64,000 nucleotides of DNA from JAJPKK01 sp963747835 (GCA_963747835.1 CAVVGO010000001.1:639043-703042), one strand, 5' to 3'. Shown: positions 28,037 to 37,869, counted from the stretch's first letter. The notes: a model not told the origin generated them from the sequence alone. Made by a program: numbers and translations.

Positions 28037-28906
28037 TCACTGCTCCAAAATCGCGATCAGACTCGACGTGTCCCAGCGCCGGCCGCCCATCGCCTGAACT
28101 TCGGAGTAGAACTGGTCGACCAGCGCGGTCATCGGGAGGTGGGCGCCGTTACGGCGTGCCTCGGCGAAGCAGATGCCGAGGTCCTTGCGCATCCAGTCGA
28201 CCGCGAAACCGAAATCGAACTTGCCGGCCGCCATGGTTTTGTAGCGGTTCTCCATCTGCCAGGATTGCGCCGCGCCCTTGGAAATCGTCGCGATCAGCTT
28301 CTCGATATCAAGATTGGCGCGTTTCGCAAAATGCAGCGCTTCGGCAAGTCCCTGGACGACGCCCGCGATGCAGATCTGGTTGCACATTTTGGCAAGCTGG
28401 CCGGAGCCCGGCGTGCCCATCAGGTTGCAGGCGCGCGCATAGGCGACAATGATTTTCTCCGCGCGGCTGAACGGCTCGGCGTCGCCGCCGCACATTACGG
28501 TGAGGACGCCGTTCTCGGCGCCAGCCTGGCCGCCTGATACTGGCGCGTCAATGGCGTCGAAGCCGCCTTTCCGGGCGGCGGCGTGAAGCTCGCGGGCGAT
28601 CTCGGCGGAAGCCGTGGTGTGGTCGACGAACACCGCGCCCTTGCCGATGCCCGAAAAGGCGCCCTGCGCTCCGAGCGCGACTTCGCGCAGGTCGTTGTCG
28701 TTGCCGACGCAGGCCATGACGAAATCCTGGCCCTCGGCCGCGAGCCGCGGTGTTGACGCAAGGCGGCCGCCGAACTGGGCAATCCATTTCTCGGCCTTGG
28801 CGGCAGTCCGATTATAGACCGTAACGTCATGCCCGCCCTTGGTCTTGAGGTGCCCGGCCATCGGGTAGCCCATCACGCCGAGTCCCAGAAACGCCACCTT
28901 CGCCAT
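28037..28906 (-). CDS. NAD(P)-dependent oxidoreductase of the 3-hydroxyisobutyrate dehydrogenase family
   Basis: 289 residues. N-terminal Rossmann motif FLGLGVMGYPMAGHL, then VTVYNRT; substrate motif DAPVSGGQAGAENG; catalytic Lys region GSGQLAKMCNQ; C-terminal all-helical domain. Related to MmsB, GarR and GlxR, which reduce or oxidise short beta-hydroxy acids. Exact substrate not clear; neighbours do not help. Confidence 0.88.
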   Translation of the reverse strand: MAKVAFLGLGVMGYPMAGHLKTKGGHDVTVYNRTAAKAEKWIAQFGGRLASTPRLAAEGQDFVMACVGNDNDLREVALGAQGAFSGIGKGAVFVDHTTASAEIARELHAAARKGGFDAIDAPVSGGQAGAENGVLTVMCGGDAEPFSRAEKIIVAYARACNLMGTPGSGQLAKMCNQICIAGVVQGLAEALHFAKRANLDIEKLIATISKGAAQSWQMENRYKTMAAGKFDFGFAVDWMRKDLGICFAEARRNGAHLPMTALVDQFYSEVQAMGGRRWDTSSLIAILEQ

Positions 28907-29106
28907 CGCGGTCCTCCCTGCGGCCGCAATTCTTGGCCGCCGCCCTTTGATGCGCCGCGACGCTGGTCCACGTCAACCGGACCGCACCATCATGCTCCTA
29001 CCCTCGAGAGATCAGAACTGATGATCGGTTGACCGAAGCATTGGGGCTCCTATTTTGTGTATAGAGTTCCGGCCCCGCCGCCCCCGCGGCGGCCATGGAG
29101 AACGCT

Positions 29107-30252
29107 ATGGCGCCGACCAAGAGCGAGGTTCTCGCGAGCCTTGAACGTGTTGCAAGTCCCGACGGGATCGCCTTGCCCAAGACCGGGACGCTGTCCGACA
29201 TCATCGTCTCCGATGGCAAGGTTTTCTTCTCCATTACGGTGGATGCCGCTGTAGTGAATGCCTGGGAACCGGTGCGCAAGCGCGCCGAGGCAGCCGTGAA
29301 GGCGCTGCCGGGCCTCGTTTCGGTCATGATCGCGCTCACGGCAGAGCGCGCGGCGGGTGCGGGCCGTGCCGCTGCCCCGCCGCCGCGCCCGCAGCCCGGC
29401 GTGACTTCGCCGGCCGCGGCCGCGGCCACGCAGCGGGCGCAGGGCACCACCGGGATTCCAGGCGTCGGCGCCATCATCGCGGTCGCGTCGGGAAAAGGCG
29501 GCGTCGGCAAATCGACCACCGCGGTCAATCTGGCGCTCGGCCTGCGCGATCTCGGGCTCAAGGTCGGCGTGCTCGACGCTGATATTTACGGCCCTTCGAT
29601 CCCCAAGCTGTTCGGCATCAAGGGCAGGCCGCAGACCATCGGCGGCACCCGGCTCATCCCGATGGACGGCCACGGGCTCAAGGTGATGTCGATCGGCTTC
29701 CTAATCGAGGAAGAGACGCCGATGATCTGGCGCGGCCCCATGGTGATGTCCGCCCTCACCCAGATGCTGCGCGAAGTCGAGTGGGGTGAACTCGACGTCA
29801 TGGTGGTCGACATGCCGCCCGGCACCGGCGATGCGCAGCTGACCATGGCCCAGCAGGTGCCACTGCGCGGCGCCGTCATCGTGTCGACGCCGCAGGACCT
29901 CGCGCTGATCGACGCCCGGCGCGGCATCGCCATGTTCCGTCGCGTCAACGTGCCGGTGCTCGGCATCGTCGAGAACATGAGCTTTTTCCTGTGCCCGGAA
30001 TGCGGGACGCGGTCGGACATATTCGGCCATGGCGGTGCCCGCCACGAAGCCGAGCGCCTTGGCGTGCCGTTCCTGGGCGAGGTGCCCCTGCACATGGATA
30101 TCCGCGAGCGATCCGACGCCGGCCAGCCGGTGGTGGCGAGCGTGCCGGACGGCCCGCATGCCGAAATCTATCGCGGCATCGCGGCGCGGGTGCGCAATCA
30201 GATCGCGGCCGGAGCCGGCAGGGCGGCGCCCAAGCTTGTGATCGAGGCGTAA
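29107..30252 (+). CDS. apbC: Mrp/NBP35 family Fe-S cluster carrier ATPase
   Basis: 381 residues. ATG 29107 follows GGAG by six bases; an ATG twelve bases earlier is also possible. N-terminal DUF59/MIP18-like part (LSDIIVSDGKVFFSITVD), a Pro/Ala linker, then the deviant Walker A ASGKGGVGKSTT with the signature Lys, VLDADIYGPS, VDMPPGTGDAQ, and CPECG near residue 298 that bridges the Fe-S cluster in the dimer. It loads clusters on apo-proteins, which in this window include MoaA and CoxS. A DUF971 gene, often linked with apbC, lies 6 kb away. Confidence 0.93.
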   Translation: MAPTKSEVLASLERVASPDGIALPKTGTLSDIIVSDGKVFFSITVDAAVVNAWEPVRKRAEAAVKALPGLVSVMIALTAERAAGAGRAAAPPPRPQPGVTSPAAAAATQRAQGTTGIPGVGAIIAVASGKGGVGKSTTAVNLALGLRDLGLKVGVLDADIYGPSIPKLFGIKGRPQTIGGTRLIPMDGHGLKVMSIGFLIEEETPMIWRGPMVMSALTQMLREVEWGELDVMVVDMPPGTGDAQLTMAQQVPLRGAVIVSTPQDLALIDARRGIAMFRRVNVPVLGIVENMSFFLCPECGTRSDIFGHGGARHEAERLGVPFLGEVPLHMDIRERSDAGQPVVASVPDGPHAEIYRGIAARVRNQIAAGAGRAAPKLVIEA

Positions 30253-30440
30253 CGCCCGTCCGATCACGCGCCTTCGGCGCATAGCCGCCCAGCGCGTGTT
30301 CGCGCTTTGCGGATGAGCCCAAACACCGCGCGTTTCCGCCGATCGGCAGGCTGCCGCTGCCGGCTCGATTGTGATAATAAAATGACGCGGCAAAGCCGCC
30401 GCATTCTTTATCCAGAAAAGATTTTTTCGGAGGGAATCCC

Positions 30441-31529
30441 ATGAAGCGTCGCCAGTTCCTGCAAGCGGCCGGCGTCGGACTTGCCGCGACCGCAATTGCG
30501 AGGCCCGCCGTCGCGCAATCCAACCCGGCCATCAAATGGCGGCTGACGTCGAGCTTTCCGAAATCGCTCGACACGCTTTATGGGGCGATGGAATCCATCG
30601 CCAAAATGGTTGCAGAGGCGACCGACAATCAATTCCAGATGCAGACCTTCGCGGCCGGCGAGATTGTTCCGGGCCTGCAGGCTCTTGATGCCGTGAGCAA
30701 TGGAACAGTCGAAGGCTGTCACACGGCGGCGTATTATTATTATGGCAAGGACCCGACCTGGGCGCTGTTCTGCGCCGTTCCGTTTGGGCTCAACACCCGT
30801 CAGCAGAATGCGTGGTTCTATGACGGCGACGGCATGAAGCTCATGAACGAGTTCGGCAAGAAGTTCAATGTCCACTCGATCGCGGCCGGCAATACCGCAT
30901 GCCAGATGGGCGGGTGGTTCCGCAAGGAGATCAAGGAAGTCGCCGACTTCAATGGGCTGAAATTCCGCATTGGCGGCTTTGCCGGATTGACGATCCAGAA
31001 GCTGGGCGGTGTGCCGCAGCAGATCGCGGCCGGCGATATTTACCCGGCGCTGGAGCGCGGCACCATCGATGCCGCCGAATGGGTCGGCCCTTATGACGAC
31101 GAAAAGCTCGGCTTCAGCAAGGTCGCGAAATACTATTACTATCCGGGCTGGTGGGAGGGTTCGGCCGCTAATCATCTGATGATCAATCTGGCCAAGTGGA
31201 ACGAATTGCCGAAGCGCTACCAAGCCATAGTCTCGGCCGCGGCGGCCTACGCAAACGTCGAGGAAACCGCCAAGTACGACGCGCGCAATCCCGGCGCGCT
31301 GCGTAAATTGCTCGCCAGCGGCACCGAGTTGCGCGCATTCTCACAGCCGATCATGGAAGCCTGCCTCAAGGCTTCGAACGAGGTGAATGCCGAGACCGCG
31401 GCGACCAACGCGGATTACAACAAAGTACTGGCGTCGATGCAGACGTTCCGCAACGAAGAATACTTCTGGTGGCAGGTCGCCGAATACAGTTATGATACCT
31501 TCATGATCCGCTCCCGCTCCCGCACCTGA
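30441..31529 (+). CDS. dctP: TRAP transporter substrate-binding protein 1 (mannitol/chloroaromatic type)
   Basis: 362 residues with a Tat signal (KRRQFLQAAG ... PAVAQ). The mature part matches the TRAP subclass annotated as mannitol/chloroaromatic: KWRLTSSFPKSLDTLYGAME, FAAGEIVPGLQALDAVSNGTVE, AYYYYGKDPTWALF, GTIDAAEWVGPYDDEKLGF, YYPGWWEGS. Preceded by GGAGGG. With the dctQM permease on the opposite strand it would bind an organic acid; these clusters often serve alpha-keto or aromatic acids. Confidence 0.92.
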   Translation: MKRRQFLQAAGVGLAATAIARPAVAQSNPAIKWRLTSSFPKSLDTLYGAMESIAKMVAEATDNQFQMQTFAAGEIVPGLQALDAVSNGTVEGCHTAAYYYYGKDPTWALFCAVPFGLNTRQQNAWFYDGDGMKLMNEFGKKFNVHSIAAGNTACQMGGWFRKEIKEVADFNGLKFRIGGFAGLTIQKLGGVPQQIAAGDIYPALERGTIDAAEWVGPYDDEKLGFSKVAKYYYYPGWWEGSAANHLMINLAKWNELPKRYQAIVSAAAAYANVEETAKYDARNPGALRKLLASGTELRAFSQPIMEACLKASNEVNAETAATNADYNKVLASMQTFRNEEYFWWQVAEYSYDTFMIRSRSRT

Positions 31530-31709
31530 TGCGCCACCGCGCATGGTCCGAAGTATTGCTGACCTTTCGAATGGAATCATGACTGAGTTCAGCGAACTTG
31601 GAGTGCCACCAATCAACCTATGCTGTTGGCGCGGTAGCGTAGCCGGAAAACGGGGTGGCGCGGCGCTTGGCGGCGCACTCCGATACGAACGATGTTTGTG
31701 GAGGCCATC

Positions 31710-32807
31710 ATGAGGCGCAGGAAATTTCTTGAGACGGCGGCTCTCGCCGGTGCCGCAACCGTCGTCACCGCGGTCGCCAAGCCTGCTCTCGCGCAACAAT
31801 CTCCCGAGCTCAAGTGGCGCTGCACGTCGAGCTTTCCGAAGTCGCTCGACCTGATGTATGGCACGGCCGAGGTATTCGCGAAGGCGGTTGCCGAGCTCAC
31901 GGACAACAAGTTCCAGATCCAGGTCTTCGCAGCCGGCGAACTAGTGCCCGGGGTCAGTGCCGCCGACGTGGTGACCAACGGCACTGTCGAGATGTGCCAC
32001 ACTGCCTCCTATTATTATGTCGGCAAGGACCCGACCTACGTGTTTGGCACCGCGGTGCCGTTCGGCCTCAACGCCCGCATGCAGAACGCCTGGATGATGT
32101 TCGGCGGCGGCATGGAGTTGATGAACGATCTGTACAAAAAGTCCAATATCTATGGGATTCCCTGTGGCAATACCGGCGCTCGGATGGGCGGTTGGTTCCG
32201 CAAGGAGATCAAGGAACCCGCGGACCTCAACGGGCTAAAATTCCGTATCGGCGGCTATGCGGGACGGGTGCTGCAGAAGCTCGGCTGCGTGCCGCAGCCG
32301 ATCGGAGGCGTAGACATCTACGCGGCGCTGGAGAAGGGCACCATCGATGCGGCCGCGTGGGTCGGCCCTTACGACGACGAGAAGCTCAGCTTCTACAAGG
32401 TTGCCCCGTTCTACTATTACCCCGGCTGGTGGGAGGGCTCGGCGATGCTCCACAATTTCATCAACCTCGACAAATGGAATGCTCTGACGCCGACCTACAA
32501 GGCGGTCGTGCGCACGGCGTCGGACATGGCCAACGCCTGGATGCAGGCGAAGTACGATGTCGCCAATCCGGCGGCGCTGCGCAAACTGCTCATCGCCGGC
32601 ACTCGGCTGATGCCATTCTCGACCCCGATAATGGAAGCCTGCCTGAACGGAGCGCTGGATCTTTATCACGAGGTTTCGGCCGCGAACCCGGAATTCAAGA
32701 AGGTTTACGACTCGATGATCGCGTTCCGCGGCGATGAATATTTGTGGTGGCAGGTCGCCGAATATTCCAATGACACCTTCCTGATCCGCAATCGCATGAA
32801 GACGTGA
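31710..32807 (+). CDS. dctP: TRAP transporter substrate-binding protein 2
   Basis: 365 residues from ATG 31710, after GGAGG at 31700-31704. Tat signal RRRKFLETAALAG...ALAQ. It is a close paralogue of the protein at 30441, with the same blocks (SSFPKSLDLMYGTAEVF, GTIDAAAWVGPYDDEKLSF, YYPGWWEGSAML) and clear differences in the pocket region. Tandem duplication is the simplest origin. The two may give one permease two ligands. Confidence 0.92.
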   Translation: MRRRKFLETAALAGAATVVTAVAKPALAQQSPELKWRCTSSFPKSLDLMYGTAEVFAKAVAELTDNKFQIQVFAAGELVPGVSAADVVTNGTVEMCHTASYYYVGKDPTYVFGTAVPFGLNARMQNAWMMFGGGMELMNDLYKKSNIYGIPCGNTGARMGGWFRKEIKEPADLNGLKFRIGGYAGRVLQKLGCVPQPIGGVDIYAALEKGTIDAAAWVGPYDDEKLSFYKVAPFYYYPGWWEGSAMLHNFINLDKWNALTPTYKAVVRTASDMANAWMQAKYDVANPAALRKLLIAGTRLMPFSTPIMEACLNGALDLYHEVSAANPEFKKVYDSMIAFRGDEYLWWQVAEYSNDTFLIRNRMKT

Positions 32808-32849
32808 CGATTGGACCGCGGGCGGGCGGTCCCTGATTATCACGATGAT

Positions 32850-34256
32850 CTACTTCAAATTCAGCGGTGGCGGCAGCTCGGGCATCTGGATTTCGATGTT
32901 GACCTTGCCGGGGTCTGTCCTGGCACCCTTTTCGATCCAATAGGTGACGGATTCGGGCCAGAAAATCAGGATGGTGACCAGAACGAGCTGGAGGAACACC
33001 CAGGGTATCGCGCCCCAATAGATGTCCGTCGTCTTCACCGAGGGCGGCGCGATGCCGCGCAGGTAGAACAGCGCAAATCCGAATGGCGGATGCATGAAGC
33101 TCGTCTGGATGTTGGCGCAGATGAGCACCCCGAACCAGATCAGGTCGATGCCGAGCTTGTCGGCCACCGGCGCCAAGAGCGGGATGATGATGAACGCGAT
33201 CTCGAAGAAATCGAGAAAGAACGCGATCACGAAGATGAAGATATTGACGAACACCAGGAAGCCGACCTGGCCGCCGGGTAGCGACGTCAGCATCTGCTCG
33301 ATCCACACCTTGCCGCCGACGCCCTGAAACACCAGGCTGAAGGTGCGTGCCCCGATCAGGATGTAGACCACCATGGCGGTGATGCGCATTGTGGTCGCCA
33401 TGCCCTGATAGACCAGCGGTCCGGTGAGCGTACGGTTGAAGGCCGCAAGTGCCAGTGCGCCGACCGCGCCCATGGCGCCGGCTTCGGTCGGCGTCGCGAG
33501 GCCGAGGAAAATCGTGCCGAGCACGAGGAAGATCAGCCCGAGCGACGGGATGATGCCGCGCAAGCACTTTTTCAACAGCGGCCGGCCGTGCAGGATGCGT
33601 GATTCGATCGGCAACGCCGGGACATCTTCCGGCCAGCGCCAGCTCACGATCGCGACCCAGATCACGAACAGCGCGACCTGGATGATGCTGGGGCCGATCG
33701 CGCCGGCATACATGTCGCCGACCGATTTGCCGAGTTGGTCGGCGAGCACGACCAGCACCAGCGACGGCGGGATCAACTGCGTTATGGTGCCGGAGGCGGC
33801 GATCACGCCCATGGTGTGACGCACTGAATAGCCGTTGCGCAGCATGACCGGTATCGAGATTACCCCCATGGCGATGACCGAAGCCGCAACCGTGCCGGTG
33901 ATGGCGCCCAGGATGGCGCCGACGAAGATCACCGCATAGGACAGGCCCCCGCGCACCGGCCCGAACAACTGACCGATCGAGTCGAGCAGGTCTTCGGCGA
34001 GACCGCAGCGCTCGAGGATCGCCCCCATGAAGGTGAAGAACGGGATCGCGAGCAGCAGATCGTTGGAGATGATGCCGTAGAGCTGGTATGTCAGGTTGCC
34101 GAGAAAGTCCGGACTGATGAGGCCGAATTGAATACCGATGAAGCCGAAGAACAAGCCGGTCGCGGCGAGCGCGAACGCCGCCGGATAGCCGATCAACATG
34201 AACACGATCATCCCCGCGAACATCAGCGGCGCCATGTTGTCGCGAACGAAATTCAT
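32850..34256 (-). CDS. dctM: TRAP transporter large permease subunit DctM
   Basis: 468 residues, about 12-13 membrane helices, of the DctM family: IGYPAAFALAATGLFFG, NDLLLAIPFFTFMGAILERCG, GAILGAITGTVAASVIAMG, PPSLVLVVLADQLGKSVGDMY, ATPTEAGAMGAVGALALA, and FGVLICANIQTSFMHPPFGFALFYL near the end. Start ATG overlaps the dctQ stop by four bases (34253-34256). Converges on the second binding-protein gene with a 42-base gap. Confidence 0.94.
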   Translation of the reverse strand: MNFVRDNMAPLMFAGMIVFMLIGYPAAFALAATGLFFGFIGIQFGLISPDFLGNLTYQLYGIISNDLLLAIPFFTFMGAILERCGLAEDLLDSIGQLFGPVRGGLSYAVIFVGAILGAITGTVAASVIAMGVISIPVMLRNGYSVRHTMGVIAASGTITQLIPPSLVLVVLADQLGKSVGDMYAGAIGPSIIQVALFVIWVAIVSWRWPEDVPALPIESRILHGRPLLKKCLRGIIPSLGLIFLVLGTIFLGLATPTEAGAMGAVGALALAAFNRTLTGPLVYQGMATTMRITAMVVYILIGARTFSLVFQGVGGKVWIEQMLTSLPGGQVGFLVFVNIFIFVIAFFLDFFEIAFIIIPLLAPVADKLGIDLIWFGVLICANIQTSFMHPPFGFALFYLRGIAPPSVKTTDIYWGAIPWVFLQLVLVTILIFWPESVTYWIEKGARTDPGKVNIEIQMPELPPPLNLK

Positions 34257-34909
34257 TGCAACGGCTTCTCGTACTTGAAGCCCGCATCGATCACGCGTTC
34301 GAGCGCGGCGACGCGCTTGATGATTTCCGAGATGCCCTGGAGTGCCATCAAGGCGAAGCCGACCGGAAGGAGCAGCTTGACCGGCCAGCGGACAAGGCCG
34401 CCGGCATTATTGGACTGCTCGTCGATCAGGAATAAATCCCAGAACCATCCCCAGGTGAAATAGATCAGGATCAGGCAGATCGGCAGCAGAAACAGGAGGC
34501 CGCCGATGATGTCGATCCAGATGCGAGCGCGCTCCGACGCCATCCCGTAGAACAGGTCGACCCGAACATGCTCATTGAGCTTGAGGGTATAGGGACCGCC
34601 GAGCAGCACGATCGCGGTGAACATGTACCATTGCGCCTCGAGGAAGGCGTTGGCGTGGTTGGCGTACCAGCCGACGCCTGAGGTGATGCCGCTCAGGAAG
34701 GAAAAATCCTGGCCAAGGGCCAAAAGCCCGTTGATTCCGTACCGCACCGCCGCATTGCCGGCACTGACAAGGCACGATAGCAGCACGAACCAAGTTGCGA
34801 CGACACCGAATTGCTCATTGAGGCGATCGATTGCGCGACTGAATTTCAGCAATACGATCACGGTCCGTTTCCTCGCCCGGTCCGGCCAATTTATCTTCGC
34901 CGTTGTCAC
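34253..34909 (-). CDS. dctQ: TRAP transporter small permease subunit DctQ
   Basis: 218 residues with four membrane helices (about 38-58, 85-105, 130-150, 172-192). QWYMFTAIVLLGGPYTLKLNEHVRVDLFY is the typical DctQ signature around the second and third helices. First gene of dctQM; its promoter lies in 34910-35021, before moaA. Confidence 0.92.
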   Translation of the reverse strand: MTTAKINWPDRARKRTVIVLLKFSRAIDRLNEQFGVVATWFVLLSCLVSAGNAAVRYGINGLLALGQDFSFLSGITSGVGWYANHANAFLEAQWYMFTAIVLLGGPYTLKLNEHVRVDLFYGMASERARIWIDIIGGLLFLLPICLILIYFTWGWFWDLFLIDEQSNNAGGLVRWPVKLLLPVGFALMALQGISEIIKRVAALERVIDAGFKYEKPLQ

Positions 34910-35021
34910 CGACGTTACCGTGCCGAAATTGGCAGTCCGGCTCCGCGCGCAAAGCCAATCGGCCTGACGCTGGTATCTTTAATTCAGACCAGGATTGTGC
35001 CGTCAATTGAGGTTTCGGGCG

Positions 35022-36077
35022 TCAGCCGCCGGTCACGCTCATGTGCCGGGCGAGCGCGGGGCGCGTGTGGCGGCGGTCGATGACGAAGTCGTGGCCCTTG
35101 GGCTTGCGCGAGATCGCCTCGTCGATCGCGCCATAGAGGAGATCGTTGCCCTCAGAGGCGCGCAACACGCTGCGCAGATCGGCTGCGTCCTCCTGGCCGA
35201 GACACATGTACAGGGTCCCGGTGCAGGTGACGCGCACGCGATTACAGGATTCGCAGAAATTATGGGTGAGGGGCGTGATGAAGCCCAATCGGCCACCGGT
35301 CTCGGCGACTTTCACATAACGGGCCGGGCCGCCGGTGCGGTAATCGATGTCGGTCAAACTAAAGCGCTTGGCGAGCTGCGCCCGTACCATGGACAGCGGC
35401 AAGTACTGGTTGAGCCGGCCTTCACCGACATCACCGAGTGGCATCACCTCGATGAAGGTGATGTCCATGCCGCCACTGTGGGCCCATTCGACGAGGCTCG
35501 CGAATTCATCCTCGTTGACACCCTTGAGTGCCACCGCGTTGATCTTGACCGCGAGGCCCGCGTTCCGCGCGGCCGCAATGCCGTCGAGCACTTTGTCGAC
35601 ATCGCCCCACCGTGTCACGGCGCGGAATTTTGCGGGGTCGAGAGTATCGAGCGAGACGTTGATACGTTTGACCCCGTGGGCGGCAAGCTCGGCTGCATAT
35701 TTCCTGAGTTGGGAGCCATTGGTGGTCAGCGTGAGCTCATCAAGCGCGCCGGAGTCGAGGTGGCGCGACAGCGAGGCGACCAGCGTCATGATGCCGCGGC
35801 GCACCAGCGGCTCGCCCCCGGTGAGACGCAGCTTGCGCACGCCTTTGGCGATGAAGGCCGAGCACAGCCGATCGAGCTCCTCGAGGGAGAGAATGTCGGT
35901 CTTCGGCAGGAACGTCATGTCCTCCGCCATGCAATACACGCAACGGAAGTCGCAACGATCGGTCACCGATACGCGCAGATAGGTAATGGCGCGGGCAAAC
36001 GGATCGACGAGCGGCCGCGGACGGAACGTTGCCGCCCGCTCGAATTCGCCTTTCGTCATCTGGTCAAGCCCGGACAT
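35022..36077 (-). CDS. moaA: GTP 3',8-cyclase
   Basis: 351 residues of a radical SAM enzyme making cyclic pyranopterin with MoaC, the first step of molybdenum cofactor synthesis. The SAM cluster is CDFRCVYC (Cys42, 46, 49); the C-terminal cluster motif is FCESCNRVRVTC; the protein ends in Gly-Gly as required for activity. Length normal. Its product is needed by the CoxSM-type enzyme in this window. It stands alone. Confidence 0.95.
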   Translation of the reverse strand: MSGLDQMTKGEFERAATFRPRPLVDPFARAITYLRVSVTDRCDFRCVYCMAEDMTFLPKTDILSLEELDRLCSAFIAKGVRKLRLTGGEPLVRRGIMTLVASLSRHLDSGALDELTLTTNGSQLRKYAAELAAHGVKRINVSLDTLDPAKFRAVTRWGDVDKVLDGIAAARNAGLAVKINAVALKGVNEDEFASLVEWAHSGGMDITFIEVMPLGDVGEGRLNQYLPLSMVRAQLAKRFSLTDIDYRTGGPARYVKVAETGGRLGFITPLTHNFCESCNRVRVTCTGTLYMCLGQEDAADLRSVLRASEGNDLLYGAIDEAISRKPKGHDFVIDRRHTRPALARHMSVTGG

Positions 36078-36269
36078 TTACAACAACTCGCTCAACTTCG
36101 GTTGGTTTTCCCAGGGAACCGTTTGTGTGGCAAGCATTATATAGGCAATATAGTGGCGGCGGCCGCTAACCGCGAGGGCCGCGGCTTTGATGTCGGGCCG
36201 CGATCCACATCCTGATCGGCATCGTCGACCGCCGGCAGGTATTCGCGGCGCAACATGATGGAGCCGCCG

Positions 36270-36656
36270 ATGGCAGTCGTACCGGACGCGAGCCCCTGGC
36301 CGACCGAAGTGAGGCTGCGTAAGGACAAGGCGGCGCTGAGCGTGGCGTTCGAATCCGGCGAGGTATACGAGTTGCCCACCGAATTCCTGCGCGTCCATTC
36401 GCCGAGCGCCGAGGTCCAGGGCCATTCGCCAGACGAACGCAAGACCGTCGGAGGCAAGCGCAATGTGTTGGTGCTAGAGGTCCAGCCAGTCGGCAATTAC
36501 GCGGTGCGACTCGTGTTTGACGACCTGCACTCCACCGGAATTTTCAGCTGGGACTACCTGCTCAAGCTCGGACGCGGACAGAACCGCATGTGGCAGGACT
36601 ATCTTGGCGAACTGGCCGCCAAGGGGCTCAGCCGCGAGCCGGTCAAGGGATCGTAG
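36270..36656 (+). CDS. DUF971 domain-containing protein
   Basis: 128 residues from ATG 36270, with GGAG at 36260-36263. The domain TEVRLRKDKAALSVAFESGEVYELPTEFLRVHSPSAEVQGH, then GNYAVRLVFDDLHSTGIFSWDYL, is DUF971, related to the N-terminal domain of gamma-butyrobetaine hydroxylase. In proteobacteria it is often next to apbC, suggesting a role in Fe-S metabolism; function unproved. Confidence 0.9.
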   Translation: MAVVPDASPWPTEVRLRKDKAALSVAFESGEVYELPTEFLRVHSPSAEVQGHSPDERKTVGGKRNVLVLEVQPVGNYAVRLVFDDLHSTGIFSWDYLLKLGRGQNRMWQDYLGELAAKGLSREPVKGS

Positions 36657-36774
36657 GCGGGCCACCGCGGGTCCGCGCGAACGCTTATCGGTTGTTGCCG
36701 AATTGCCAGGTCAAGGTGTCGATCTCGGGCGACCCCGAGATCGATGGGGCAGCGGAAACGGCAAACCGGCGCCA

Positions 36775-37386
36775 TCAGCGCATCACGATGACCTTGGCGC
36801 CTACCCGGACGCGGCCATAGAGGTCGATTACGTCTTCATTGGTCATCCGGAAGCATCCCGACGAAACCGCCTGACCGATGGTCTCGGGCTCGTTCGACCC
36901 GTGAATGCGGTAAAGCGAAGAACCCAGATACATGGCGCGCGCGCCGAGGGGGTTGTCGATGCCGCCCGCCATGTGCCGCGGGAGGTCGGGTCGTCGCTGC
37001 AGCATCTGCTCGGGCGGGGTCCAATCGGGCCATTCTTTCTTCATCGAAACCGCCGTGGTGCCGGCCCAGGCGAAGCCGATGCGCCCGACGCCGATGCCGT
37101 AGCGGATCGCCTGACCGGGTGCCGTCACGAGATAGAGGCGCCGCTCGGTCGTATTGATGATGATTGTGCCGGGGCGGTAGGAGCCGTTGAATTCGGTGAG
37201 GGTGCGCGGGATTGGCGAGGATGCGGTGCCGAGGCCGAAGAACCGGGCGATCGGAGAACTGCTTGGCACCTGCTCGTCGAGGTTTCGAGAGTAGTTTTGA
37301 GCCCCGGCCGTTCCGGTTGCCGCCATCAGAAGGCAACACGCAAAAGTGGCAGTCAGCATCATCCCCGCAAAGACCCTCGAAATCAT
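36775..37386 (-). CDS. L,D-transpeptidase (YkuD domain)
   Basis: 203 residues from ATG 37384-37386, chosen because GGAGAG lies nine bases before it; starts at 37392, 37401 and further up are possible. Signal peptide ends ATGTAGAQ. The YkuD domain has TIIINTTERRLYLV, YGIGVGRIGFAWAGT, and the catalytic HGSNEPETIGQAVSSGCFRM (Cys in SSGCFR) with DVIDLYGRV. It cross-links peptidoglycan 3-3 or attaches proteins in the periplasm. Confidence 0.9.
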   Translation of the reverse strand: MISRVFAGMMLTATFACCLLMAATGTAGAQNYSRNLDEQVPSSSPIARFFGLGTASSPIPRTLTEFNGSYRPGTIIINTTERRLYLVTAPGQAIRYGIGVGRIGFAWAGTTAVSMKKEWPDWTPPEQMLQRRPDLPRHMAGGIDNPLGARAMYLGSSLYRIHGSNEPETIGQAVSSGCFRMTNEDVIDLYGRVRVGAKVIVMR

Positions 37387-37490
37387 GGTCATGCTCTCCA
37401 TTGCTCGCGTAGCCCCATCGATATCCGATACGCGCGCCGCGCACCGGCGCATAGAAATATCACCTGCCAGCTACTCCTCAATGGCAATTT

Positions 37491-37529
37491 GTTAACGGTG
37501 ATAAAGTTATTTTATTTCAATATGTTAAC
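37491..37529. promoter_or_regulatory. paired GTTAAC palindromes upstream of the L,D-transpeptidase gene
   Basis: GTTAAC occurs at 37491-37496 and 37524-37529, 33 bases apart (about three helical turns), in an AT-rich spot within high-GC DNA. It is about 105 bases before the transpeptidase start. An operator for a dimeric regulator is possible. Confidence 0.25.
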
Positions 37530-37638
37530 AGATTTTCCTGGCGTTCATGCCGCGTCAATCTTATTTTCGCCCCTACTGTGACCGCGCTGTGACCCCTGCT
37601 ATGATGATGCGCAGAGTTCAGGGAGTAACGGGTGCAAA

Positions 37639-37869
37639 ATGTCAAAGAGCAGCACATCCAAGCGGGGTGGTGCCAAGAAGCCAGGGGCGCGGCTGGCATC
37701 GCTGTCGGCATCGCGTTCGAGAGCGGCCAAGAAGCGCATCAGACGGGTTATTTTCAAGGCGGATGAGTGGTACGCTGGCGCGGCGCTTTCGATCGGTATA
37801 GCGGGGCGAGCGAAGACTTCGCGGCCGCTGCAGCTTTTCGTGCCTCGCGTGCAAGATAAGGTGGATTGA
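37639..37869 (+). CDS. small basic hypothetical protein
   Basis: 76 residues, Lys/Arg/Ser-rich at the start (MSKSSTSKRGGAKKPGARL), then VIFKADEWYAGAALSIG. GGGAG occurs about 17 bases before the ATG, further than usual. No family recognised; it may be a chance frame. Confidence 0.3.
   Translation: MSKSSTSKRGGAKKPGARLASLSASRSRAAKKRIRRVIFKADEWYAGAALSIGIAGRAKTSRPLQLFVPRVQDKVD

Noticed and set aside
30270..30300. GCGCC-TTC-GGCGC stem after apbC as a terminator
   Set aside because: Only a 5-bp stem and no T-run; not called.
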